Source: Microbacterium sp. Root180 (GTDB lineage Bacteria > Actinomycetota > Actinomycetes > Actinomycetales > Microbacteriaceae). From it: a DNA stretch of 64,000 nt. Within the stretch, counting starts at the first letter, position 1, and the number at the start of each line of letters is the position of its first letter. The notes under the pieces are model-generated. The model was not told where the DNA came from, ran no database searches, and saw nothing but the letters and a program-made list of their open reading frames with translations. Below, one piece after another: positions 21,224 through 28,562 of this stretch. The stretch covers positions 248,404 to 312,403 of the forward strand of contig NZ_LMHS01000001.1 of the NCBI RefSeq assembly GCF_001428485.1. The letters run 5' to 3'. Position numbers and translations under genes: made by a program.

Positions 21224-22464
21224 CCCGCGTCTGGTCGACCCGGCCACACCCTGCCGGCCCAGGGGTCGTAGTCGGCGATCAGCGCCTCCTGCTCGGGGCG
21301 CTCGGACTCGGGCACGTGCTGCAGGTTGACGCGCACGCGATACCAGAGCGAGCTCGATCCGCGCATGCCGTCGACGAGGACGTCGGCGGGGTGGAGCAGG
21401 CCCGAGGTGGACGGATGCTTCGCCTGCCACTCCTCGAGTGCGTCGAGCGCTTCCGGCTTGGTCTTGGTGCGCGCGATCTCGATGAGCGGCATCGTGGACT
21501 GCCGGCGGCCCTCGCCGTCGCCGGCGCGCGGCGGCTTCTCGGCGGGGCCGAGCTGCTCGGCCAGGGCGAGCAGCCCCTCGAGGCTGCCGACCGCCTCGTC
21601 GATGCCGCGGTGGGGGTCGCCGATCGCGGCGAAGCGCTCCCTCACCGACGCGATCGTGAACTCCTCGGGCCGGCGGACGCCGACCTCGTCCCACTCCATC
21701 GGCGTCGAGACGCGCGCGTCGGGCAGTGGGCGGATCGAGTAGGCAGATGCCACCGTGCGATCCTTCGCGTTCTGGTTGAAGTCGACGAACACGCTCTCGC
21801 CGCGCTCCTCCTTCCACCACCGGGCCGTGGCGAGCCCCGGTGCGCGGTTCTCGACTTCGCGGGCGAGGGTCTCGGCCGCGAGGCGCACCTGCTTGTAGTC
21901 CCACTCCGGTGCGATGCGCACGAGGATGTGCAGGCCGCGCGAACCGCTCGTCTTGGGCCAGCCCACGAGTCCGACGTCGTCGAGCACCTCCCGGGCCACC
22001 ATCGCGACGTCGACGATCTGCGACCAGTCCACGCCGGGCATGGGGTCGAGGTCGATGCGCAGCTCGTCGGGGTGGTCGAGGTCCTCGGCCCGCACCGGGT
22101 GCGGGTTGAGGTCGAGGCACCCCAGGTTCACGACCCACGCCAGGCCTGCGGCATCCCGGATCACCGCCTCTTCGGCGGACGTGCCGCGTGCGTACTGGAG
22201 CGTCGCGGTGTCGACGAACTCGGGATGGTTCTCGGGCACGCGCTTCTGGAAGAACGCCTCCTGATCGATGCCCTTCACGAAGCGCTTCAGCACCATCGGC
22301 CGACCGCCCGCCCCGCGCAGCGCGCCCTCGGCGACGGCGAGGTAGTACTGCACGATCTCGAGCTTGGTGATGCCCGGCTGCGGGAAGACGATCTTGTCGG
22401 GGCTCGACACCCGCACCTCGTGCCCCTCGACGTCGAGGAAGACTTCCTTGCGGGCTGGGCTCAC
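21220..22464 (-). CDS. ligD: LigD-type polymerase/primase domain protein (non-homologous end joining)
   Basis: This 414-residue protein belongs to the archaeo-eukaryotic primase superfamily as the LigD polymerase domain. Recognisable blocks are SSPDKIVFPQPGITKLEIVQYY, KTSGSRGLHILVRI, the metal-binding DLDP pair in LRIDLDPMPG and the VFVDFNQNAKDRTVASAYS segment. It adds nucleotides during bacterial end joining. The ligase and nuclease domains of full LigD are absent, so it is a stand-alone polymerase; Ku and a ligase must be encoded elsewhere if the pathway operates. About 90 extra C-terminal residues follow the core. GTG 22464 is taken as the start although the frame stays open further upstream. 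Confidence 0.88.
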   Translation of the reverse strand: MSPARKEVFLDVEGHEVRVSSPDKIVFPQPGITKLEIVQYYLAVAEGALRGAGGRPMVLKRFVKGIDQEAFFQKRVPENHPEFVDTATLQYARGTSAEEAVIRDAAGLAWVVNLGCLDLNPHPVRAEDLDHPDELRIDLDPMPGVDWSQIVDVAMVAREVLDDVGLVGWPKTSGSRGLHILVRIAPEWDYKQVRLAAETLAREVENRAPGLATARWWKEERGESVFVDFNQNAKDRTVASAYSIRPLPDARVSTPMEWDEVGVRRPEEFTIASVRERFAAIGDPHRGIDEAVGSLEGLLALAEQLGPAEKPPRAGDGEGRRQSTMPLIEIARTKTKPEALDALEEWQAKHPSTSGLLHPADVLVDGMRGSSSLWYRVRVNLQHVPESERPEQEALIADYDPWAGRVWPGRPDAG

Positions 22465-22547
22465 CCGCCCCACGCTAGCGCCGCCCGCCGACGCGGGCCA
22501 GGCCCGGGCCGCGCCAGAGGCCGGGCGCCGGGCCAGAGGTCGAGCGT

Positions 22548-22606
22548 GGGGCGGATCTCGTCCGTTGGGGCGCATATCGTCCGCCCCGACGGACGAATGC
22601 CGCCCC
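22548..22606. repeat. Three copies of an 18-bp unit (two direct, one inverted)
   Basis: GGGGCGGATCTCGTCCGT (22548-22565), GGGGCGCATATCGTCCGC (22567-22584) and the inverted ACGGACGAATGCCGCCCC (22589-22606) share a GGGGCGGnnnTCGTCCG core. Copies two and three can pair as a stem-loop. They fill most of the gap between the HTH gene and the LigD-type gene, and could be an operator array, a terminator or a dispersed genomic repeat. Confidence 0.55.
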
Positions 22607-22615
22607 GAACCCGGG

Positions 22616-22978
22616 TCAGGCGGCGAGGGAGTATGCCGCGCGAGTGCCGACGACGGCGTGCGCGGCGGCGCGGGCGGCGGCGTGGTCGCGCAGCTCGTCG
22701 GCGACGGCGGCGGTCAGCTCGACGAGGGTGACGTCGAGCGCCCCGGCGACGGCGGCGATCATCTCGCTCGAGGGCTCCTTGAGTCCGCGCTCGATCTCGG
22801 ACAGATACTGCGGCGACACGCCTGCCCGCTCGGCGGTGTCGGCCAGGCGCTCGCCGCGCTCGTGCCGCAGGCGGCGCAGCTGGTCGCCGAGCGCATCGCG
22901 CCACAGCGGTTCGGGCTCACGCGGCGAGCGGGGCGAGCGCGGCGCGGGCTTCGTCGGCAGCGGGATGATCTCGGCCAT
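22616..22978 (-). CDS. XRE-family HTH regulator, ClgR/PopR-like
   Basis: This 120-residue protein has a basic Pro-rich N-terminal tail and one HTH_3 domain (residues about 30-85: LRRLRHERGERLADTAERAG, SPQYLSEIERGLKEPSSEM). The YLSEIERGxKEPSSE block is characteristic of the ClgR/PopR group, which activates clp protease genes in actinobacteria. A tandem clpP pair lies 3.5 kb away, so it may regulate that pair; this is inference from family and proximity. The C-terminal half is Ala-rich and helical. The start is ATG 22978. Confidence 0.85.
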   Translation of the reverse strand: MAEIIPLPTKPAPRSPRSPREPEPLWRDALGDQLRRLRHERGERLADTAERAGVSPQYLSEIERGLKEPSSEMIAAVAGALDVTLVELTAAVADELRDHAAARAAAHAVVGTRAAYSLAA

Positions 22979-23031
22979 GCGGTCACGATAGAACGCGGAT
23001 GCCGAGCCGGCGCCCCGTTCCGCTCAGAGCA

Positions 23032-23118
23032 GAACGGCCGCCGCGGCCGTTCGATGTCGGCGAGTTGCCAAGACAGGCCGGCATCCGACGCGTGCCACCG
23101 GCGTGTCTTGGCGACTCG
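23032..23118. repeat. Two intergenic hairpins: 21-nt palindrome and 15-bp long-loop stem
   Basis: A perfect 9-bp stem (23032-23040 with 23044-23052) is followed by a 15-bp stem with one mismatch (23061-23075 with 23104-23118) whose 28-nt loop has its own GCCGG/CCGGC complementarity. No gene fits in this 211-base gap between the HTH gene and the Bax-inhibitor gene. The elements resemble dispersed intergenic repeats. Confidence 0.55.
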
Positions 23119-23143
23119 AGTGTCGGTGGTGCCGGGCATGCGA

Positions 23144-23173
23144 AACGGCCGCCCGGAGAACCGGACGGCCGTT
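23144..23173 (-). terminator. Terminator of the Bax-inhibitor-1-like gene
   Basis: A 13-bp stem with one mismatch (23144-23156 with 23161-23173, 4-nt loop) lies 16 bases past the stop codon. On the minus-strand transcript it ends in a short run of T. Confidence 0.65.
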
Positions 23174-23189
23174 CGAGAAGACGCTGCGG

Positions 23190-24110
23190 CTAGTTGCTGC
23201 CGCGGACGATCGCGATGATGCGCAGGATCTCGATGTAGAGCCAGACGACGGTCACCATGATGCCGAAGCCGCCGAGCCAGCCGTACTGACGGGGAGCGCC
23301 GTTGCGCACACCCTGCTGGATCGAATCGAAGTCCAGCACGAGCGAGTACGCGGCCATGATGACGACGAGGACGCCGATGATGAGGCCCAGCGGGATGCTG
23401 AAGCCGCCGATGCCGATCGAGGTGCCGAGCAGGCCCCAGGGGTCGGAGTTCACACCGGTCCACACGAGGACGAGGTTCAGCAGCGAGAAGACCAGGTAGC
23501 CGACCATCGCGATCATGAAGACCTTGGTGGCCTTCTTCGAGGCGCGGATCTTGCCGCTCGCGAACAGGGCGAGCGTCACACCGACGACCGACAGGGTGCC
23601 GAGCGTCGCCTGCAGGACGATGCCCTCCCACTGGATCTCGAAGAACGCCGAGATCCCGCCGACGAACAGTCCCTCGAAGGCGGCGTAGCCGAAGATGAGC
23701 GCCGGGCGGATCTTCTTGCGCGAGGTGAAGATCACGACGAGCGAGAGCACGAAGCCGCCCATCAGGCCGATGATCCACGGCATCAGCGTGGGCTGGCCGG
23801 TCTCGGCGACGGGGGACATGGTCCAGACCCAGCCGGCGACGGCGGTCACGAGGAGGACGGCGAAGAGTCCGACCGTCTTCCAGATCGTGTCCTCGATCGT
23901 CATGCGGTCGGTCTCGATGGCGCCGGCCGACGGGGCAGCGTACATTCCCTCGAGCTGAGCCTGGGCTGCGGCATCCACTCCGGCGTGCTGCGCCGAGGCG
24001 GTCTGCGTCTGCGCTGCGGGGGGCTGGAGTCCGGGGCGACCGGGGTAGGTCTTGGCGGCCTTCGAATCCTGGAAGGCCGGGTTGTTGAACGCGGGGTTGT
24101 CGAGGGCCAC
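23190..24110 (-). CDS. Bax inhibitor-1/YccA-family membrane protein
   Basis: This 306-residue protein has a soluble Asn/Ala/Gln-rich N-terminus of about 85 residues followed by seven hydrophobic helices in the Bax-inhibitor-1-like (YccA) arrangement, ending with LYIEILRIIAIVRGSN. Bacterial members are linked to calcium/proton leak or to FtsH modulation. The actinobacterial YccA form usually has this extended N-terminus with NPAF repeats (DNPAFNNPAFQD). GTG 24110 is chosen; GTG 24119 is three codons upstream. It stands alone between terminator-like elements and a divergent GDPD gene. Confidence 0.9.
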   Translation of the reverse strand: MALDNPAFNNPAFQDSKAAKTYPGRPGLQPPAAQTQTASAQHAGVDAAAQAQLEGMYAAPSAGAIETDRMTIEDTIWKTVGLFAVLLVTAVAGWVWTMSPVAETGQPTLMPWIIGLMGGFVLSLVVIFTSRKKIRPALIFGYAAFEGLFVGGISAFFEIQWEGIVLQATLGTLSVVGVTLALFASGKIRASKKATKVFMIAMVGYLVFSLLNLVLVWTGVNSDPWGLLGTSIGIGGFSIPLGLIIGVLVVIMAAYSLVLDFDSIQQGVRNGAPRQYGWLGGFGIMVTVVWLYIEILRIIAIVRGSN

Positions 24111-24263
24111 TGCTCTCACACTCCAAGTCACGGGTTGCACAGCACGGTGCTGTTGATCAACATTATCCGACGTCGCGAAGTCGATGGAGTCTGCGGGCTG
24201 TGAGACGGCTTTGAGCGGATGCCGCGTCCGGCCGGGTCGCAGCGCCGCGGGTACCCTGGAACG

Positions 24264-25271
24264 ATGCCGCGCCGGACCCCGCTCGTGATCGGTCATCGCG
24301 GCGCCCCGGGGTATCGCCCCGAGCACTCGCGATCGTCGTACGACCTCGCCCTCGAGCTCGGCGTCGACGGCGTGGAGCCCGACATCGTCGTGTCGTCGGA
24401 CGGCGTGCTCGTGGTGCGCCACGAGAACGAGATCTCGGGCACGACCGACATCGCGGACCGCCTGGAGTACAAGGACCGCCGCACCACGAAGACCGTCGAC
24501 GGCGCCGAGCTGACCGGCTGGTTCACCGAGGACTTCACGTGGGACGAGCTGTCGACGCTCGGATGCCGCGAACGGCTGCCCGCGCTGCGCCCGTCGAGCG
24601 CGACGTTCGACGACCTGCAGCCGGTGCTGCGACTGCGCGACGTCCTCGACCTCGTGCGCGACGCCTCGCTCGCGCAGGGACGTGAGATCGGCGTGGTGCT
24701 CGAGATCAAGCACGCCACCTACTTCGCCTCGCTCGGGTGGGACATCGCCGAGCTCGTGGACGCCGAGCTGCGCGCGGCCGGGTGGGCCGCGGGTGCCCTT
24801 CCGCTCACCATCGAGTCGTTCGAGTCCACGGTGCTCTTCCGGCTGCAGGAGCGCGGCATCCGAGCGTCCTACATCTATCTGCTCGAAGCCGCCGGCCGCC
24901 CTTTCGATCTCCTGTCGCAGCAGGGCAGGGCGGCGCTCACCTACAAGCAGACCGCCGCGCCGAAGGGGCTCGACGGACTCGTCGGTCGTGTCGACGGCAT
25001 CAGCGTCGACAAGCGCATGATCCTGGCACCCGACAAGCTGGGCCGCCTCGGCAGCTCGACGGTCGTCGCGGACGCGCACGAACGGGGTCTTCGCGTGTTC
25101 ACCTGGACGTGCCGGCCCGAGAACAGCTTCCTCATCGGGCAGTTCCGTCGGCGGGGCGAGCCGGCCGCCTTCGGTGACTGGCAGGCGGAGTGGGCCGTGA
25201 TCAGGGATGCCGGAATCGACGGCGTCTTCGTCGACCATCCCGACCTCGGCGTGGCGTTCTTCGGTTCCTGA
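24264..25271 (+). CDS. Glycerophosphodiester phosphodiesterase
   Basis: This 335-residue GDPD-family TIM barrel has the hallmark start LVIGHRGAPGYRPEHS (catalytic His-Arg and Glu), then EPDIVVSSDGVLVVRHE with the metal-binding acidic residues, and the late VFTWTCRPENSF and GVFVDHPD motifs. It hydrolyses glycerophosphodiesters to glycerol-3-phosphate plus alcohol. No signal peptide is visible, so it is probably cytoplasmic. The ATG at 24264 starts at the conserved N-terminus of the fold. It is followed within 40 bases by an ABC exporter, possibly in the same transcript. Confidence 0.93.
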   Translation: MPRRTPLVIGHRGAPGYRPEHSRSSYDLALELGVDGVEPDIVVSSDGVLVVRHENEISGTTDIADRLEYKDRRTTKTVDGAELTGWFTEDFTWDELSTLGCRERLPALRPSSATFDDLQPVLRLRDVLDLVRDASLAQGREIGVVLEIKHATYFASLGWDIAELVDAELRAAGWAAGALPLTIESFESTVLFRLQERGIRASYIYLLEAAGRPFDLLSQQGRAALTYKQTAAPKGLDGLVGRVDGISVDKRMILAPDKLGRLGSSTVVADAHERGLRVFTWTCRPENSFLIGQFRRRGEPAAFGDWQAEWAVIRDAGIDGVFVDHPDLGVAFFGS

Positions 25272-25306
25272 CGATCCCGCGAGAGCGGTATGAGATGGTG
25301 AGTCCC

Positions 25307-26332
25307 ATGACTTCCCCCGGCATCGTCGCGCAAGGAGTCCGTCGCTCGTTCGGTGAGATCCAGGCGGTGCGCAGCGTGACGCTGCAGGCGCACGCCGGCC
25401 GTGTGACGGGGCTCGTCGGACCCAACGGCTCGGGCAAGACCACTCTTCTCCTCATGCTCGCATCGCTCCTCGCGCCCGACGCCGGCTCGATCCGGATCGA
25501 GGGCGTCGACCCCGTCACCGACCCGCACGCCGCGCGGGCGCTCATCGGCTGGATGCCCGACGCGCTGGGCGCGTGGGGATCGCTGACCTCGCGCGAGACG
25601 CTCGTCGTGACGGGGCAGCTGTACGGGATGCCGAAGCCCGTCGCCGCCGCACGCGCCGAGGCCCTGCTCGCCGAGGTGGGGCTGACCGGGCTCGCCGACT
25701 CAGCCGCGAAGGTGCTCTCCCGCGGGCAGAAGCAGCGTCTCGGCCTCGCCCGCGCACTCGTCCACGAGCCGCGCGTGCTGCTGCTCGACGAGCCCGCGTC
25801 CGGTCTGGACCCGCAGGCCCGCATCGATCTGCGGGTGCTGCTGCGGCGCTTCGCGGCAGAAGGGCGCACGGTGCTCGTGTCGAGCCACATCCTGAGCGAG
25901 CTCGAAGAGGTCGTCGACGATGCGGTCTTCCTGCTCGAGGGCGAGACCGTCGACACCCGCCGTGTGGAAGCGGCCGCACGCCGGGCCCGCCCGTGGCGCG
26001 TGCGGATCGCCGGGGCCGAGGCATCCGCCGCCGCCCCGCAGATCGCAGAAGCCCTCGGCTCCGTCGCCCGCGTCGACCGTCGCGACGTCATCGTCGACTT
26101 CGAGTCCGACGAGGCGGCGGCGCGTGCGCTGCACGCGCTGGTGAGCGCGGGTCTCGCGGTGGCGGAGTTCGCGGCCGCGCAGGGCAGCCTCGAGCACACG
26201 TTCCTCGATCTCGGCAAGGGGGTGCCTCCCGCGGCTCCTCCGGACGCCGCTCCGCCGGGTGCCCTGCCGCCGACGACTCTTCCCGAGGCATCCGCCGACC
26301 GTCCCGACGCCGACGAGGAGGTCGCCCCGTGA
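25307..26332 (+). CDS. ABC transporter ATP-binding protein (CcmA/NatA-like)
   Basis: This 341-residue ABC-2-type ATPase has Walker A GPNGSGKTT, a signature region LSRGQKQRLGLARAL (LSRGQ in place of LSGGQ), Walker B VLLLDEPASGLDP and a final switch His in SSHILSE. A C-terminal regulatory domain (residues about 220-300) is followed by a Pro/Ala-rich tail of about 35 residues. It partners with the permease whose GTG start overlaps its stop. The substrate is unknown. Confidence 0.9.
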   Translation: MTSPGIVAQGVRRSFGEIQAVRSVTLQAHAGRVTGLVGPNGSGKTTLLLMLASLLAPDAGSIRIEGVDPVTDPHAARALIGWMPDALGAWGSLTSRETLVVTGQLYGMPKPVAAARAEALLAEVGLTGLADSAAKVLSRGQKQRLGLARALVHEPRVLLLDEPASGLDPQARIDLRVLLRRFAAEGRTVLVSSHILSELEEVVDDAVFLLEGETVDTRRVEAAARRARPWRVRIAGAEASAAAPQIAEALGSVARVDRRDVIVDFESDEAAARALHALVSAGLAVAEFAAAQGSLEHTFLDLGKGVPPAAPPDAAPPGALPPTTLPEASADRPDADEEVAP

Positions 26333-27432
26333 ACGCTCAGCGCCTCGGCACCATCGTCCGCCTCGAATTGACGCAGCGCACGCGCAGCGTCGCCTGGTAC
26401 GTCCTGCTCGGTGTCTTCGCGCTCCTGCTCGTGATCGTGACGGCGCTGTCGTTCATGGCCTTCAGCTGGTCGTCGCGGGAGCAGGGATCGGCGATTTTCT
26501 CGACGATCGTCTACATCACCCTGCTGCTCGTCGTCCTGGTCTCGCCGACCCTCAGCGGCAACTCGATCAACGGCGATCGCGACGCCGCGACGCTCGCGCC
26601 GGTGCAGGTGACGCTCGCGACGACCGCCGACATCCTCGTCGGCAAGTTCCTCGCGGCGTGGATCACCGGCCTCGCGTTCGTCGCGGTCTCGATCCCGTTC
26701 CTCGTGATCGCGACCCTGTCCGGGGGAGCGGATGCCGCGACCATCGCGGTCTCGCTGCTCGTGCTGATCGTCGAGGTCGGCATCATCGCCGCCATCGGCG
26801 TCGCGCTGAGCGGCATCATCGCGCGGCCGCTGTTCTCGGTCGCGACGACGTACCTCGTGGTCGCGGCGCTCGTGATCGGCACGCCGATCGCGTTCGCGCT
26901 CGTCGGAGCCACCATGCGCACCGAACAGACGTACAACAACCGGTCGATCGACTGGGAGTCGTACGAGGACGGCGAGTTCCCGTGCATGCCCGGTGAGACG
27001 CCGACCGATGACTACCCGTGCGTGCAGGATCCGACGCCGGAGTGCGGCGAATGGACCACGTACACGAACGAGGTGGTGCGGTTCGATCGCGTCTGGTGGG
27101 TCCTCGCGGCGAATCCGTTCGTGATTCTCGCCGACGCGACCCCGACGACGTTCGACTCGAGCGGATACCCGGTCGACCTCTTCGGGCAGATCAAGCTGGG
27201 CGTCCGCGCTGCCCAGCAGCCGCCGGCGGCCGAGGTGACGTGGGACGAGTGCAGTCCCGAGTCGTTGGAGGATCAGCAGCCCACGCCCGAGGAGATCATC
27301 GCGCAGTCGACCCCGAGCTGGTTCGTCGGCCTGAGCCTGCAGCTCCTCCTCGCGGCGGGACTGCTGTGGTGGGCGTGGTCGCGCACGAACACCCCGGCTC
27401 GCCGGTTGCCTCCGGGCACTCGCATCGCGTGA
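26329..27432 (+). CDS. ABC transporter permease with a large Cys-containing loop
   Basis: This 367-residue ABC-2-type permease has about six helices. After helix 5 there is an unusual hydrophilic insertion of roughly 130 residues containing four Cys (FPCMPGE, YPCVQD, TPECGEW and WDECSPES) before the last helix. It is presumably extracytoplasmic and disulfide-stabilised. The start is GTG 26329 overlapping the ATPase stop, with GAGGAGG seven bases upstream. The pair probably exports or flips an unknown substrate. Confidence 0.88.
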   Translation: MNAQRLGTIVRLELTQRTRSVAWYVLLGVFALLLVIVTALSFMAFSWSSREQGSAIFSTIVYITLLLVVLVSPTLSGNSINGDRDAATLAPVQVTLATTADILVGKFLAAWITGLAFVAVSIPFLVIATLSGGADAATIAVSLLVLIVEVGIIAAIGVALSGIIARPLFSVATTYLVVAALVIGTPIAFALVGATMRTEQTYNNRSIDWESYEDGEFPCMPGETPTDDYPCVQDPTPECGEWTTYTNEVVRFDRVWWVLAANPFVILADATPTTFDSSGYPVDLFGQIKLGVRAAQQPPAAEVTWDECSPESLEDQQPTPEEIIAQSTPSWFVGLSLQLLLAAGLLWWAWSRTNTPARRLPPGTRIA

Positions 27433-27445
27433 CGACCTCAGAAGT

Positions 27446-27520
27446 GCAACCATAGGGTTGCTATTCTTCGCCACTCGTGTCATCCTTGCGGTGCAGATAA
27501 AGTGCAACACACAGGTTGCA
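27446..27520. promoter_or_regulatory. Two ArsR-type operators upstream of the AHSA1–ArsR pair
   Basis: Two similar inverted repeats occur: GCAACCatagGGTTGC (27446-27461) and TGCAACacacagGTTGCA (27503-27520). Both are preceded by AAGTGCAAC-type sequence, giving a shared form AAGTGCAAC-n4/5-GGTTGC-AT. They lie before the AHSA1 gene and are the obvious binding sites for the ArsR repressor encoded two genes on. A GATAAA between them (27496-27501) may be the -10. Confidence 0.65.
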
Positions 27521-27546
27521 TGTCTGCGGAGAGAGGAACGATCATC

Positions 27547-28026
27547 GTGAGCATGACAGTCAACCCGTCCTCGGTCGTCGACGACTCCGCCTTCACCGTG
27601 CGGCGAACGATCCGCATCGCCGCTCCGGTGCACAAGGTGTGGCAGGCGGTCACCGAACCCGCGCACATCTCGAGGTGGTTCGGGCAGGCAGCGTTCGAGG
27701 GCACGCACGCCGGTGCCCTCGGAACCCTGACCTGGCCCGATCGCGACCCGATCCCGGTCCGCATCGAGGCGATCGACGAACTGCGGCTCGTCTCGTACCG
27801 ATGGGGCAACGACGACGCCAGCGGCGTGGTCCCCGACACACTCGACGACGCCCGCTCGACCGTCTTCACCTTCACGCTCGTCGAGGTCGAAGGCGGCACC
27901 GAGCTGACGGTCGTCGAGACGGGCTTCGAGAACACGTCCGACCCCGCGGCGAACCTCGTCGACCACCGTGATGGTTGGAACGGCGAGCTCGACAAGCTCG
28001 TCGCCCTGCTCGAGAGCGGCTCGTGA
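27547..28026 (+). CDS. SRPBCC (AHSA1-like) domain protein
   Basis: This 159-residue START-like protein has the AHSA1 pattern: RTIRIAAPVHKVWQAVTEPAHISRWFGQ at the start and GGTELTVVETGFE near the end, with a final HRDGWNGELDKLVALLE helix. Such proteins bind hydrophobic ligands or act as Hsp90 co-chaperone relatives. Pairing with an ArsR repressor is a common actinobacterial module whose inducer is unknown. GTG 27547 is chosen, with GAGAGG about ten bases upstream. The start of the next gene overlaps its stop. Confidence 0.88.
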   Translation: MSMTVNPSSVVDDSAFTVRRTIRIAAPVHKVWQAVTEPAHISRWFGQAAFEGTHAGALGTLTWPDRDPIPVRIEAIDELRLVSYRWGNDDASGVVPDTLDDARSTVFTFTLVEVEGGTELTVVETGFENTSDPAANLVDHRDGWNGELDKLVALLESGS

Positions 28027-28340
28027 CGACAGCGACGCTGGTTCCGGTGTTCGCCGCACTCGGCGACGAGACCCGGTGGAGCATCCTGGCTGCGCTCGGG
28101 GAGGGCGACGCGTCGGCGTCCGCCCTCGCCGGGCGGCTCCCGGTCACGCGCCAGGCCATCGCGAAGCACCTCGCCGTGCTGCAGGAGGTGGGACTCGTCG
28201 AGTCCGTGCGCGTCGGCCGCGAGGTGCGCTATCGCATCATCGGTGCCCAGTTGAGTGCGACCGCGCGCCGACTCGATGCCGTCGGCGTCGAGTGGGACCG
28301 CCGCCTGGCGGCGATCAAGGAGATCGCCGAAGGGCTCTGA
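28023..28340 (+). CDS. ArsR-family transcriptional repressor
   Basis: This 105-residue winged-helix protein has PVFAALGDETRWSILAALGE (helix 1-2) and LPVTRQAIAKHLAVLQEVGLVES (recognition helix). It has none of the Cys pairs of metal-sensing ArsR proteins, so it probably senses an organic ligand or acts as a constitutive repressor of its own operon. The start is GTG 28023 within the GTGA overlap with the AHSA1 gene. The two inverted repeats at 27446-27520 are its likely targets. Confidence 0.9.
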   Translation: MTTATLVPVFAALGDETRWSILAALGEGDASASALAGRLPVTRQAIAKHLAVLQEVGLVESVRVGREVRYRIIGAQLSATARRLDAVGVEWDRRLAAIKEIAEGL

Positions 28341-28431
28341 CCCGCGGCATCCGCATGCTCGGCGGCTCGCGCATCGCCTGAGCCTCTGGGAGTCCGTCTG
28401 TGCAGGGCCGAGCCCCGGCATCCGCTCGGCA

Positions 28432-28508
28432 GTTCTGAGGAGATCGGCGGTTTCGCGGGCCAGATCGGGCTGTGCGATCCGGAGAACCGCAGATCTCCGG
28501 AGAACCGC
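28432..28508. repeat. Imperfect 21-bp inverted repeat containing a 13-bp direct repeat
   Basis: Arms 28432-28452 and 28485-28505 match at 18 of 21 positions as an inverted repeat with a 32-nt loop. Within the right side, TCCGGAGAACCGC occurs twice (28478-28490 and 28496-28508). The element lies in the 222-base gap between arsR and the MOSC gene, where no gene is seen. It looks REP-like. Confidence 0.5.
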
Positions 28509-28562
28509 GCGCTTCGCGGCGAGGGGCGGATGCCGCGCACATCCGGGCGGTAGCGTTCTCGC

